A stretch of 64,000 bases of DNA from Cololabis saira (lineage: Eukaryota > Chordata > Actinopteri > Beloniformes > Belonidae). Positions 26,193 through 39,800 of this stretch are shown here, piece after piece (the stretch's first letter is position 1; each line of letters starts with the position of its first letter). The translations under genes were made by a program, and so were the position numbers. Under the pieces are notes generated by a model that was given only the letters and a program-made list of their open reading frames with translations, did not search any database and was not told the DNA's origin. The DNA lies in contig NC_084590.1 of the NCBI RefSeq assembly GCF_033807715.1, positions 38,655,505 to 38,719,504 of the forward strand, written 5' to 3'.

Positions 26193-26320
26193 CAGTACGT
26201 TTACATGCAGCAAAGAAATCGGATTTCTGATCGTATCAGATAAAGACATCCAATAGACCGAATCACTTGTCTGAGTATACATGCTGTTCAGAGAATCTGA
26301 TAAATGGCCAGAGCATGGCT
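26193..26320. repeat. Possible transposon end
   Basis: CAGTACGTTTACATGCAG followed by AAATCGGATTTCTGATCG resembles the terminal part of a dispersed fish DNA transposon. No matching right end or target duplication was found, so it may be a truncated relic. Confidence 0.3.
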
Positions 26321-26999
26321 GACTCCGTGACGCTATGTGGTGCTGTAACCATGGTAACCATTTCAACAAAGAGCCACTTCCGGTTGACCTGTTTTGTTTG
26401 TACAATGTACGCCTTCCATACATTTTTCCACTTTATTTTGATCTGCCCTGGTGTCCTGATGAAGCCCACTTCTACCATTTAACCCGCCGTTTCCTTTCAC
26501 TTCCGGGTGAATGCCCCAGAGGAAATTCTCGAGCATGCGCAGACTGCAATATCCAACTCAAAAATTGTGACAAAAACTGAAAACCGTGACAAACAGTTAG
26601 GCTCTTCACTACAACGAGCTGCACAATAATAATAATAAAAAGAAATACTCCGAAATATGTAGAACTTTTAGTTTAGATATCAGATTGTGATAAAAGATTA
26701 TTACCGCTATTGGGAAATAAAAATCTGGATAATATTCTTTCTCATAAATGTTCATAGGAAAGGACATTTGTGTCATTTTGTCCTCTCAGTTTCTGTTTCA
26801 TTTCAGAATTTGTCACTGTGCCTCCACAGCTTTAAGATGTTAGTGCTGAAAAAGAAGATGACAGGGCTTATTTCAGTATGTCCAATACATTTCAAGCCTG
26901 GAATGAATCATTTCTGAAGACTAAAATCACAACAAAATGCACTAAAAAGTAAAAGAGTTTAAAAGCAGAAATTAAAGACAGACATAAGTTAAAAAAAAA

Positions 27000-28520
27000 A
27001 ACTAATGAGATGGAATAAATAAAGGCTGTTGTGTATTATGGTGGATTACTGAAACGCAGCAGTAAATAAAAAGGTTTTCAACCTTGACTTAAAGCTAATG
27101 AGAGTTTCAGCAGCCCTGATGCATTCTGGGAGCTGCCTCACTGTGTTTGGTTCAAACTCTGGGTACAGAAATTAGGTGTGACACTGACGACCTGAGGGTT
27201 CTGGTTGGTTCATAATGGACCAGCGAATCAGAGATGTATTCTTGCTGTAGACGATACAGAGATTTATAAACCAGCAGCAGGATTTTAACATCTATTCTGT
27301 GACAGACAGGAAGGCAGAGTAAAGATTTAAGAAGTGGAGTTATATGGTCCACTCTCATGGTCTTAGTGAGGATTCTGGCTGCAGCGTTCTGAACTAACTG
27401 CAGCTGTTTGATGGATGTTTTAGGGAGACTCGTGAGAACAGCGTTACAGTAGCCCAGTCTACTGAAGATAAAAGCATGGACAAGTTTTTCTAAGTCCGGC
27501 TGAGACATCAGTCCTTTAATCCTCCATATGTTCTTTAGATGATAATAGTCTGACTTTACTACTGTCTTAATGTGCCTGTTGAAACTCAGGTCTGAGTCCA
27601 GAACCACTCCCAGATTTCTGGCTTGGCTATTGGGTTTTAGCTTCACTGCTTAAAGCTGAGTGCTGACATTTAATCTTTCTTCCAAACACTATTATATCAG
27701 TTTTTACCTTATTTAACTGAAGAAAATTCGGACACATCTATTCTTTAATTTGATCAATGCATTTGATCAATGTTTGAATTGGTTTATAGTCTCCTGGTGA
27801 GATGGTTATATAGACTTGTGTGTCATCTGCTTATGGTACCACATTTTGTGATTTTTCACTATTTGAGCGAGTGTATAATGTAGATCAGGGGTCGGCAACC
27901 CAAAATGTTGAAAGAGCCATATTGGACCAAAAACACAAAAAACAAATATGTCTGGAGCCGCAAAAAAATGAAAAGTCTTGAATCAGCCTTAGAATGAAAG
28001 CAACACATGCTGCAAGTTTCTATATTAGTTAGAACTGGGGGAAGATTTTTCATTATGCACTTCGAGAAAAAAGTCAAAATGACGAGAAAAAAGTCAAAAT
28101 GTCGAGAAAAAAGTCGAAATGTCGAGAAAAAAGTTGAAATGTCGAAATTAAAAAAAGAAAAAAAGAGAAAAAAAAGAAAATAGAAAAAAAAAGAAAAAGG
28201 AAAAAATAGGTCAAACATTTTTGAAAAAGCTCCAGGAGCCACTAGGGCGGCGCTAAAGAGCCGCATGCAGCTCTAGAGCCGCGGGTTGCTGACCCCTGAT
28301 GTAGATATTAAACAACAAAGGCCCTAGAGTTGAACCAAGATGAACTCCACATGTTATTTTTGTTAGTACCGAAGACACAAAAAGGCCCTGTCTTTTAGGT
28401 AAAACTCTAACCAGGAAAGGGCTGTGCCAGAATGTCCCACTCAGTTCTTCAACCGGTTTATCAAGTTGTCATTAAGGATCTTTACTAGAGCTGTCTCAGT
28501 GCTGTCATGTGGCCGTTGTG
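27000..28520 (-). mobile_element. Degenerate L2/CR1-type LINE fragment
   Basis: On the minus strand, 27646-27152 encodes 164 residues of a non-LTR reverse transcriptase C-terminal region (NLGVVLDSDLSFNRHIKTVV, FSRLGYCNAVLTSLPK, IQLQLVQNAAARILTKT-like). Further upstream, broken frames still show ADDTQVYITISPGDY (catalytic ADD, near 27830-27790) and KITCGVHLGSTLGPLLFN (near 28355). The reading frame is interrupted by substitutions and by a hAT MITE at 27886-28298. After the main ORF the tail LPECIRAAETLISFKSRLKT reaches about 27050. The element is dead. The clade call rests on motif memory. Confidence 0.85.
27886..28298. mobile_element. hAT-type MITE nested in the LINE, 413 bp
   Basis: The ends are CAGGGGTCGGCAACCC and GGGTTGCTGACCCCTG, flanked by a perfect 8-bp duplication ATGTAGAT (27878-27885, 28299-28306). 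Removing the element and one duplication restores the LINE continuity. Inside, 28040-28200 carries a short array of the CGAGAAAAAAGTCGAAATGT-like unit also seen at 6.3 kb. Confidence 0.95.
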
Positions 28521-30493
28521 CCTGTGCATAAGTGACGGGTCTAGATCTTTTTTTTAAAGTGATTTAAAAGGAAGCGTGGACAAGAAACCTCCTTTCATTA
28601 ATTAGAAAGTGTGTTGTCTAGAAAAAGAAAAATGTATATATTTTTTTCTTTTGCCTGTGTTTGTGCTCATGATAGAACTGCTCCTGTCAGTTAATGGCTG
28701 TGTTTTTGGTGGACTCCAGCACTCCCCTTGTCTCCTGGGGATTCAGGTGCATTCAGCTGAGCTTACCTGAGCACACACAAGCCCTGGCATTCCCAGGTAG
28801 TTGTTTATAGAGCTGAATCCCTGTCTGCCTCCAGCCAATCAATCAGCGTTACAAATGTTGTTAATGACAGACACAACTGCTGTGGTCTTCGTTTTTCATT
28901 CCAGGCACTCACTTCCACCTTTCTTTCTTCCACGTTTGAAGGTAAAAAGATCAATACTTTAACAAAGGGTTTTCTTGTGTTTTCTATTTGACTAAAAGCA
29001 AATATTAGCTGCTACAATGAATTAATTAATTTTAATTTCAAGTGAAGGTTTTTAATACAGAAACAGAGCAGAGTCTAATTTTAACATTTTTCTTTCATGA
29101 AAGCCCTTGAATTGGAGAGGATGTTTTTCTTCTTTTCAATGCATATCTTTAAAGCCCACCTCAATATGTTTATTTTGTTTGTTATTTCCGCTTCATGCAA
29201 CAAGATAAGTTCAGGTCATAGTGAGTGCCTCGAGCTAGTAAATCCTCCAGACCATTTTCGACTGCAGGAACATCTAATATGCCACTTGTCAACATCTTCC
29301 ATGCCTTTCATGTGTAATCACTTGTGACAGTGAGAGGGAAACAGCTTTTCCCCTGCCTGCCCGCCTGTTTAATTCCAGGTTTGGAGGGATTATCTTACTC
29401 CCATTGCGTGCTAAAGTACAACAAAAGTAAAGTAGAACATGCATTCACATGCACTTGAGAGGATAGTGTATAAGATGACATCCCCTTTGCAGCTCAAATG
29501 ATGACGCTGCAGGTTTTTTTTTTTCATGTGCTTCTATCCGGTTGTTAATGAAACTGTTGACCCTATACTTTTCTTGGGAGGTGGAGCCTTCATCTTTCCT
29601 CTGGACCAGGTTGGTATGAATCCTGTAAAACTCACGAAATTACATAGCTGGTCCAGTCGCTGGGTGTTAAATGCGCTTTAGGGCGTCTGAGTTTCTTCAA
29701 GGTCCACCTGTGTTGCATCCAGTTAAATGCTGGGTATGGTAATGTTATTGTTATGGGACAAATAGTTTTTGATAAAACATCTGGGATTTGATTACAGAGC
29801 TTTTCTTGGGCAACAGCTGCTTCACTTTGGGGAGGAAAACTGAATTACAGAGAGGATTTGGGCTAATCTTTTTAATTGAAGAGTGATTTGTGTCTATTCC
29901 CAATCCCTTATGTAACTTACTGTCTGCATTGCAGCTATAAATTTGCACATTATATTACCATGCACCAGTCTTATGTGTTTATAGCAACATATGTGCAATT
30001 TTATTTTCGTGTAATGAGGATTCTTTCTAAGGATATGTTTGGATTTCTGAAGACGCTACCGAGCTTAGAAGCTTCTTTCTTTGGGTCTACCAAGGTTTAA
30101 AAATATACAATTCAGTGAGTCATTCAGATTTGAAGGGGACCAGTACCTCAGACGCCCAATGCAGAGCAAAATTATTCAGCCTCTCCATCTTTATTTCCAC
30201 TACATTCACTGTGTCTTAAAAGTAGGGGGTCAAACATCTTTTGATGTTCATTTTTGCTTTGGTTTGAACAACAAATCCTTAATTAATCAGTTATGCGTTT
30301 CACTTAACGTCAGAACTAATAACAACTAATAATGTTTCACCAGTATTTTTGAGTAATATTTTATTTCCCGATGAGGAAAGTCCCTGAAAAGATGAAATGG
30401 TAATTCCTACTTAATTTTCCAAACTGTTCCTTAATTATTTTTTTTTGTACCAATCAGAAATTGTATATTTTTATTTCCCGATGGTCTTAAAAG

Positions 30494-31166
30494 TACGACG
30501 GAGTATTAGGGCCAAACTAAGACAAAAAAAATTGGAAATTACGAGAATAAAGTAATAATATAATGAGAATAAAGTCGTAAAATTACGAGAATAAAGTCAT
30601 AATGTTGTGAGAATAAAGTCGTAATAGAATAAAGTCATAATATTATGAGAATAAAGTCGTAGTATTACGAGAATAAAGTCGTAAAATTACGAGAATAAAG
30701 TCGTAAAATTCCGAGAATAAAGTCGTAAAATTACGAGAATAAAGTCGTAACATTACGAGAATAAAGTCGTAAAATTCCGAGAATAAAGTCGTAAAATTCC
30801 GAGAATAAAGTCGTAAAATTCCGAGAATAAAGTCGTAATGAATAAAGTGTTAATTTATGAGAATAAAGTCATAATATTATGAAAATAAAGTGGTAATTTA
30901 TGAGAACTCTAACAGGAAGAGCATCTTCTCCCTGTGTTAAAATGAAGAATATTGAGCATCTTGTGAAGTTATATTTATATATTTATAATATATTACGACT
31001 TTATTCTCGTAATATTATGACTTTATTCTCATAATTTTACGACTTTATTCTCATTACATTATGACTTTATTCTCATAATTTTACGACTTTATTCTCATTA
31101 CATTATGACTTTATTCTCGTAATTTCCTTTTTTTGTTTTTTTGTTTGGCCCTAATACTCCGTCGTA
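30494..31166 (+). mobile_element. Fold-back element copy 1 with 6-bp duplication
   Basis: The termini are TACGACGGAGTATTAGGGCC and its reverse complement, continuing to AAAC/GTTT. Perfect 6-bp flanks TAAAAG occur at 30488-30493 and 31167-31172. Inside, about 17 tandem units of roughly 22 bp (GAGAATAAAGTCGTAAAATTAC-type) form the left arm and about 6 inverted units form the right arm, around a roughly 100-bp unique spacer (30900-31000). It has no coding capacity. A 6-bp duplication is uncommon among eukaryotic DNA transposons; IS3EU-like or Dada-like origins are candidates. Confidence 0.92.
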
Positions 31167-34100
31167 TAAAAGCAACAGGAGCAACTGGGATTCAATGTTA
31201 CAGAGATAAACAGATAAACTTTGGAGACTTGCAGCCCTTTAATAGAAAAAAATCATAATATATGTTAATAAAACAGAAAGATGTGAATTGATGAGGAAGC
31301 TCAGGGTTTCTCCAGCTAATGTGTAACAAAAGAATTACAATCTGTTTTTTCAGAGGAGTGTTATGCATTGTAGATAGGGTGAATGTAAGTATCTGGGAAT
31401 AATGTTTCCAGTCAAATATTTTTCAGCTAGTTTGGTTTGTGGTAGTGTGAGATCCAAATCTACGTACTGTACGCTTTCTGCTGGGACTGGGTTGGCAGAA
31501 GGGATCAAAGACTCCTTGTGATCAAACAGATTTGAGTCTTCGATAAAGACCGAACCAGTGATTGGCTCATTCCACAATGGTGATAGGAGATTTCATTGTT
31601 GCATTATGATTTCAGCATTGATGAAGCCAGTGAAAGCTTTTCTGTCTTTCTATTGAGTTCACTCTGTTCTCTTTTTTTTTTCCATGAGATAAAAGATGTG
31701 TAACCCAGCTTGAAGATACTTTCCTATCTGTCTTAATTTGCTGCTGAGGTTATTGTATGGAGCCAGTGTTCAAGCAAAGGCAAATTCCCAAAAGTGCAGC
31801 ATTTCCAGGCCGAGGCTTGTCTTTGCATGATAATATGTGTCGTCATAACTGCCTGAGGATATCAGTCTAACAGAACCAAGATTTAGGACTCAAAAGCTTT
31901 TGGCATGTTAGGCATGGACAGTCCCAGTTATCATTTCTTAAAAACTTGACAAATACATTTAACAGCAAGAACAAAAAACAAGGAATATTCAGGGATATGA
32001 AACTATTTTGAAATTTTAAAAATATAAACCTTGTCTCTTATATTGTTCGTTTCATAAGGTGATAAATGATTTTGATGAGACTGTTTTGACTAAGAGAGAG
32101 TGTCAGAAATGGCACAGTTACAGCTGTGACATACCTGTTTTTACACGAGTCAAGCTATTGTTCAGTTTTGCAAAATCATGCTGGATATGTGTTTTTGGCC
32201 CCGGAGTCCCAGCAGTGGGACAAACCTTCTTTTCTCCAGCCCTGCTCCATGATAAGCCTCTGACAGATGGGCTAAGGCTGCAGAGCCCCAGCTCCACCCA
32301 GACGAGCCTGCGTTCAACAATTTCAGTGCAGATGCACATCTAATCACCTTTAACTTCTCCTTTCTTTCTTTTCATGCACATTCATTGCATCTCAACGCAA
32401 TCCACCAATCTAGCCATTGAGAAACCAGCTGCCGGATTCGGTAATCAGAAATGAAAGTTTTCATATTGAAACTAGGCAGCATCTGCAGTTAATTGAAAAC
32501 CGCTTTGTCTCTGATATCAAAGACAGAGATTTCAAGCTGTTGTCCCTTTGGATTACAGTACCTGAATTGAACCAGGGAAAAACACCAGCCTCTTTTTATT
32601 TTTCACATGAACAGCATTTTCTGTACACCAAGAAAGTGTAATGGTGTGGTGGACTGAGAATGTTGCACCAACTGATGTAATTTCCCATGAAAGAGTTTTC
32701 ATTTTCCGAGATGGTCGGAGTACGCCTTGGGAGTGGCGGGGGCTCACATCTGATCAAACGCTGCGATGATGACGGCTTTTGGGAATTCTGTCGGTAGATC
32801 AAGCCCCTTGCTCTCCACACCACCTGCTCACCGTAAGTGTGGTGTGATAGACGGGATATAAGAAGCCGTGTTGATGAAGCGGGAAGGGGAAGAGCAGTCT
32901 GAGGAGATGAAAGATGGAAGTGCTCTGTTGGCCCCGGCATTGGTGGGGGGAACGGCATCAAGCTGCTTCCTGTTGCTGGTAGTGATCCTATGAATGCGCT
33001 GATGCGCTGCTCTCTTTCTAAACGCCACTTATGTTGATAAGTTCTGAGCGCTGAAACATAGAGAGTGAGCCCTGTTTGAATGCAACATCATTTCCATATG
33101 AATGGAAACAAATTTTGCCCCTAAGTGTGATTAGCTGTAAACAAAAAGTGCGGTGCATGCTCACGTGTGAAGTATGCATCTCTTATCTCTACATATCTAT
33201 AAATATATGCCTCCAACTGCGGTTATTTAAATCAGAGAAGAAACCTTTTACTATTATTATGTATTCAAATTAGCTATATAGTAGCCTGTAAGCATCTCTG
33301 AAAAGTGAACTTTTAACAAGAAGCTAAAGAAGGATTGTACTCTGTTATTGTTATTCTTTTCCTTCAGCACAAATAAAACACTTGTTTCTGAGCACAAGGA
33401 CAACAGGGAAGTGTCCAGCGCTCAGATGAACCCTTCCCCCCATGAATAATACTCAGGAATGTCTTGCTGACTGACATTAACTAGACCATGCATGGACTTA
33501 TCTTAGTTTTCCAGCTTGGAGTGAACAGTGACATATTAACGTGCAAATGGGACGATGGAAAGACAGAAAGGCCAGAGAGGGTGCAGGTCCAGACAACCGG
33601 GTGATCTGATGCAGAGGTCACGTTTCACTCTTTAAACCCTTAAGTAGCTGGTTTAGCCATTACAGCTTCCACTAAATTGTTCTGGTTTAGTTTTAAAGGT
33701 TATAACTGGTCTACAAATGCGCAGGAAGTGTTGTTCATCGGTTGGGTTGTGAAACCTTTACGACATTTAGCGAACGCACTTGATTTAAATTTTAAAGAAG
33801 GTTGACTGTTTTTTTGTACCTGTTCAAATTAAGCTCTGCGTGAAGTTTTTTACATTGACTTTTGACAGTTTTTAGTCTCTAAAAAATAAACTGCACCGTG
33901 TTAAATGGCTCTTTACTTTGCATTTCAAATACTGTGCTCTACAGGTTGTGTATTTTTAGCATTAAACACACTTGTCCCTTTTTTAGCATAAATGAAAATC
34001 CTCTTAGGATGGATTGTGGTATTTGGTGAAATGAGGTACTTTAGAGGTAATGTGAAGCAGCAAGGGGTCTTTATTTTGTCGGAACTATAACCACAAAATG

Positions 34101-36134
34101 ACTGTGTATCCCAGTTCCAAAAAGTAACCTACAAATATGCATTTTGGGATGTATTTGTGCTGTTTCCATTAAAGGTCATTTGTATAATGATTAAGATTAA
34201 TTTTTCCAAGTTAATGTTTTCAAAAATGATTAGAAGTAGTACATATTTTAAAACCAGGAGTTTATTCTTCTTCACGGACTTATCTTCAGTCCACTATTAC
34301 ACGCAAGAGACAATGAAAAAGGTAAATCCTCCGACGGTTACTTCCCGTTTTTCATGAATGCAGAACAGCATTCTTATCTTTAACATGCAGGTTTGTTCGG
34401 TTCTACTTGATGTTTCTTTTTCGCAAGCCGTAAACAAAGGAGCAGGGCTCATTTAACACTTCTTTAGGAATTACCATTTCATCTTTTCATGGAGCATTTT
34501 TTCATTTCCTGGCGAAATCCTTTCTACATGTGCGGATTTGCAAGTAACAACTCTGAAATGCAGCCGAAACGCGTTGTTATAAATGACACGAGTGAAGGAC
34601 AACCCTGGCTCGAGCCGGCTCAACAAATTCCCAGCTTTATTAGTATGGAGCTCATGAGCCTGTGGTACCGGGATGGGGTTTTATATTCTATGGCCTCACA
34701 CTGCTGCTTTCAGGCAAACAGTCCACCATTATTCGGTCTGACAAGAGAGCAAACACTGCTCACAAGGGGTCAAGAAAAAGCACATCCCCCTCCCTTTGTT
34801 AACCCCTGTCTTCCTATATTCCTATGTTGCTTTGTTATCGCTCATATTTAAACACTTGTTATTTCATTACCTGTTTAATCACAATCACACAGTTTAAGTC
34901 ATCGGTTCTTGAGGTGGAGGCAGATTTGTCTCTATTAGATCTTCTTTCCCATAGGATATGACTTCAAAGTGGGGGAAAAGTAATTTTTCTTCACAGCAGA
35001 TGATATCAGAAGAAGTTTTAATGCCTTTTTTTTTTTTTATACATGCAGCTAAAACATTAATAGTCATGTTTTTTATTTTCACAGTAAGATTGCCAAAGGT
35101 CCTTCAGCAACCTATCCGTCAGGGTGTTTATGTAGTATATAATTGACTGGTAATGAGCGAGAAACTCAAGATTTTCAATCCACAGTGACCTTTATGTGAA
35201 TCCTGAAAAAGCCCTGTGGCTGCTTATTCAACCTTTTGTTGCTACTCCCGTTGCTGCTGCGGGTTCGGGCTTTTGCTCTAAACCATGTGGCTGGCTGTTA
35301 ATTAAGACACTTGAGGCTGCGTCCTTTTTTGACTGACAAGAATGTTATTCAAGGGCAATCAAGGAATACTTTGTCTGAACTCAGGAATACAGTCAAAGCA
35401 ATCAAACTTCCCATCAACACCTTTATAAACCACATTTATACATTCAAGATAGAGGAGAAATTGGATTTTTCCTCTTTCCGTTTTTGCAGTGCGGCGGACA
35501 GCGTGCCCCATATTTTATAATGTCAAGATTAATATTCATCATGGATCTTTTCAAATGTAGGTTATTTAAATGGTGACCTTTTCGCAGAGTCTGTTAACTG
35601 GGATCTGGGAGAGACTGGAAAACGGCAAACCACAATGGTACTGTAGCAGATAGCAGCAGTTAAACTGGGATGTCCAGCCGAAATGAATATGGTTTTATAT
35701 TTGAATGGTGTCTTTAGTAAATAAGCAAAAGTCACTGTCACTTTCTTTATATTTTAAACAAACAAACGATTCTTTCACCATCAATAACTCTGAGCCTCTC
35801 TCCAGTCAAAGTGCTTTCCTGCTGGGTTTTTTGTGAAGTGTTCTCTGTTGTGGACAACAAATGATGTCATTTGTGGCACAGTGTGAGGATATTGGAGCAT
35901 GAAGCAGACTCCCAGAACAGGAGTGACCTTTCCCTACAATCACATTGTACAGTATTTCCTCTGTCACATTTCTTTCTTCTTCTTCTTTTTTATTGTTTAG
36001 GGGCTACAAATAAAGACGCCCCATTTGAATCAAGAACTCTTCATCCCCTGTGCACACATGTGACAGGTTTCTGCATGTAGTGCTGCAAATCAACCTTGTG
36101 GTGCAGTTTGGAATCAAAAATTGAAAGTATGCAC

Positions 36135-36621
<487 letters not shown>

Positions 36622-36709
36622 GTATGCACAGCATCAAAGTTTTGCTTAACGTGTTTCTTTCTGGTGTTGATTCAGAAAATATCACTTCCTGCAATACTCC
36701 AACTGTCAT

Positions 36710-36856
<147 letters not shown>

Positions 36857-39800
36857 ACCATAAGGTGAAAACAGTTTGCCTGTTGTTTACTTATTAAATT
36901 AAATCTGCTAAAAACTTTGAGCATAAATATTTCAGATACGTTTATTTTGGGCAGAAGCAACGCCGGCCACTGCATTCCATATTCAGAGAGAGCCGTGAGA
37001 GTTCAGCCACCTCTACATGCAGTTCAGATGTTAATCTCAAAGCACCTTTCCCACTGAGAGCAGAGAGTTGCCTGCCTTAAGCCTTTGCTTGGCTTTTCTG
37101 ACACGGCCATTATATTCAGAAACACCTCGGACCTTTTCTTTCAGGCTCCACAGATTTTGCTCTCAGAGTGACCACTGTTTCAGAGCAGACACGGAGGCAG
37201 CGGGCAGCCAGAATCGATTCAGAGCGGGGACCAGATTTACAGCAGAGCAGTTTCCCTGAGAAAGTAGGAATGGGTCCAGGGCCTGTAAAATCTTTCCAGC
37301 CACGGTCAACTCCCCACTCGTTACTGCAGATACAAGGCTTATGGTGATTAGACCATTCCGTGCCCTCTTTCTCTGCTCTGCCATGTGCTTTTTTTTTTTT
37401 TCTTCCTTCAAACAGGATTATCATATCCCTTTTCCCTTAATTGGAGAGGTGAAAAGTATGCTGGCAAGGTCTGGTACACCATGGAGCTCAAACACAGGTC
37501 ATTTAAATTAGATGTCCATAAAAGTAGAACTGATAAAAAAGTTTATCTTCCTTCACGATGATCAATAGATTGTTCCTTAGAGCAGATTTCCTTTGATTTC
37601 TTATTGTAGCTCGATTCCAATAAATCTTGATATTCAAAAGGCAATATTGGTTCAGTAACAGAAATAAAACTGAACAAGATTAAAAGATTAAAAACCTGCC
37701 AACGCTGCAGACATGCTACAATGCTCATCAGACTCAGGAAGAAAGTGTTGCTGGCAAAAGAGCTGTGAGGGAGTACCAAGGTAATCTGATCAGTACATAA
37801 AAAATTAAATACCGTGATATGAGTCAAAATTAAGTCAATAAAAATATTTAATCTATCTGAAATCACCCAAAATAGTCAGAGAAGTGATTAAACCACAACA
37901 AATATTCGTAAAGCCTGTGGCAGCCAGTTCAGCTGCTTATTCGGGAAGCAAATGTTGACGAGAAAAACCAATAAACTGCCAAACCTCTGCTTCCATCGCT
38001 TCACTCTGCTACTCAGCTCCAAGGACAAATAATAAGGTAAATGGTTGTTTTTGCAAACAAGGACTTTCGGCTACTTAGTTTACTCCATTATTGACTCATA
38101 AAGATTAATGTTATGAGTGCACTGGCTTAAACAAATGGTTTCCTGAGATTTCGTGGCTTGTAGTGCAAATGCATAAAATTTCCAGCTGTCCGGCATTTTA
38201 TTATCCACATAATTCTTTCTTCTTTTTTTTTGTCGTTCATTTTGTAAATAATAAAATGTGGGGACATGGGCAGGCTATGCTGCAGATTATCATTTGTAGC
38301 AGTTTGGGTGACACAGTAAGTCCAGAATAATTATTATAATGCAGTTTTTTATTCTAGTGTTTCTGTAATAAAAAAAGGTCTTCTCTGCTGAAGGAATCAT
38401 TAAAGTTTAATTGAGGAATGCAGTAAAATTGGCCTTTAAACTGATTTACGTACAGATTTAAAGAATTGTATTCATAAAAGATACAGGTTATAGTCTAATT
38501 TGCCCATGTCCAAATTGAATGCCTTTTTAAATAATTTAAAACATTACAAAGTAAAACGTTGCTGTAACTTTCTCTACCTTTGTGGTTTTGTATTAATTTT
38601 ATCTGATAGAAACCCTTGTTTTTATACTTTTGTTGTTCATCTGGCCATATGTTTTTTCTGTGTTTTAAGGAAACTAGATATAAATCTAGAGTTTGGACGT
38701 CAAGTTGGGGTAGATGGTCACCATGTATTTTTAGATGCACTGTGTCAGTTGAGCAGAATTCATAGGTCGGTCCCCGTCTACCCAGCCCGATCAGTGTGGT
38801 GCTGTCGCCGTGGGCAACGGAGCTCCTGACTGTCTGCCTGGCTGAATTAACAGATGAGGGGTCCATGGGGCACTACAGCTCTGCAATGCTTGACGGTAAC
38901 CAAATAAGGCCTGACTGCAACATGTATGCAGGGAGGAGAGACGGGGGCACTAAGCTGGCACAGGCCGGCCTCAAACATTCTTCTGCTTCTCACAAAAGGC
39001 TTCTTTCCCTCGTCACACGTCCGCTGTGTGGGTGGACAGACCCCCGTGCAGCTCCGTGAACTCTACAAGGGATTTGGGGAAAAGATTCGCAAACAAGTGT
39101 CTAAAAGCTGCAAAAAGAGTGAAACTTTTCCGACTTAATGTTTTCGAAGGATTTGCAGTGTGAGCGTTTCAAAGCTGGGTGTTAAAACAGGAGCACGGAA
39201 TCGATTTGAATAATGAAGGCTGGTCTGGAAATAATTGATATTTTGTGAAAATAAAGTCATATAATAGTCAAGCTCATCCAATGAACTCCACGGCAGTGCA
39301 AAGACTTGAGCATGAGGAAATACCAATATTGTTCACTGAAATCTCATTGCTATGAGGGCCTTGTTAAAGATTAACTCTGGTGTTTTCCTTGGGGCCTCTT
39401 TGAAGTGGACTTACTCCAACGCCCCCCCTGTTATCTTAATTAGAAAGAAATTTGAAGGAGTGAAGTGGTCCTTTGGAAATGAGCACCTCCACTTGCCAGC
39501 TCCCTAAAGGACGTATTACTGCAGCTTTACTGACTTTGAGATCTGGTATAAATAATGGAATTAATGGTAATAGTAGTATAAACTTGCTCAGTAAAACATT
39601 TTTCATTTCTTTGAAACTGTAGTAACGCGTTGGCTCCTCGTCAGAAACCGCTGGAGGTGAAAGATGAGTAATTAATGGAGCCAATTAATGTTTGCAAATG
39701 AAATGGAAAGTAAATAGGTGTTTTAATGTGACGCATTCAAATTGTGTTTTGTCTCTCTGGCATTGTCTCTTCAAATCAAGTGCACAAGCCATGCTGCAGC

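Noticed and set aside
30540..31130. CRISPR-like regularly spaced repeats
   Set aside because: The roughly 22-bp units abut directly with no unique spacers, there are no cas genes, and they lie in a transposon in a vertebrate intron.
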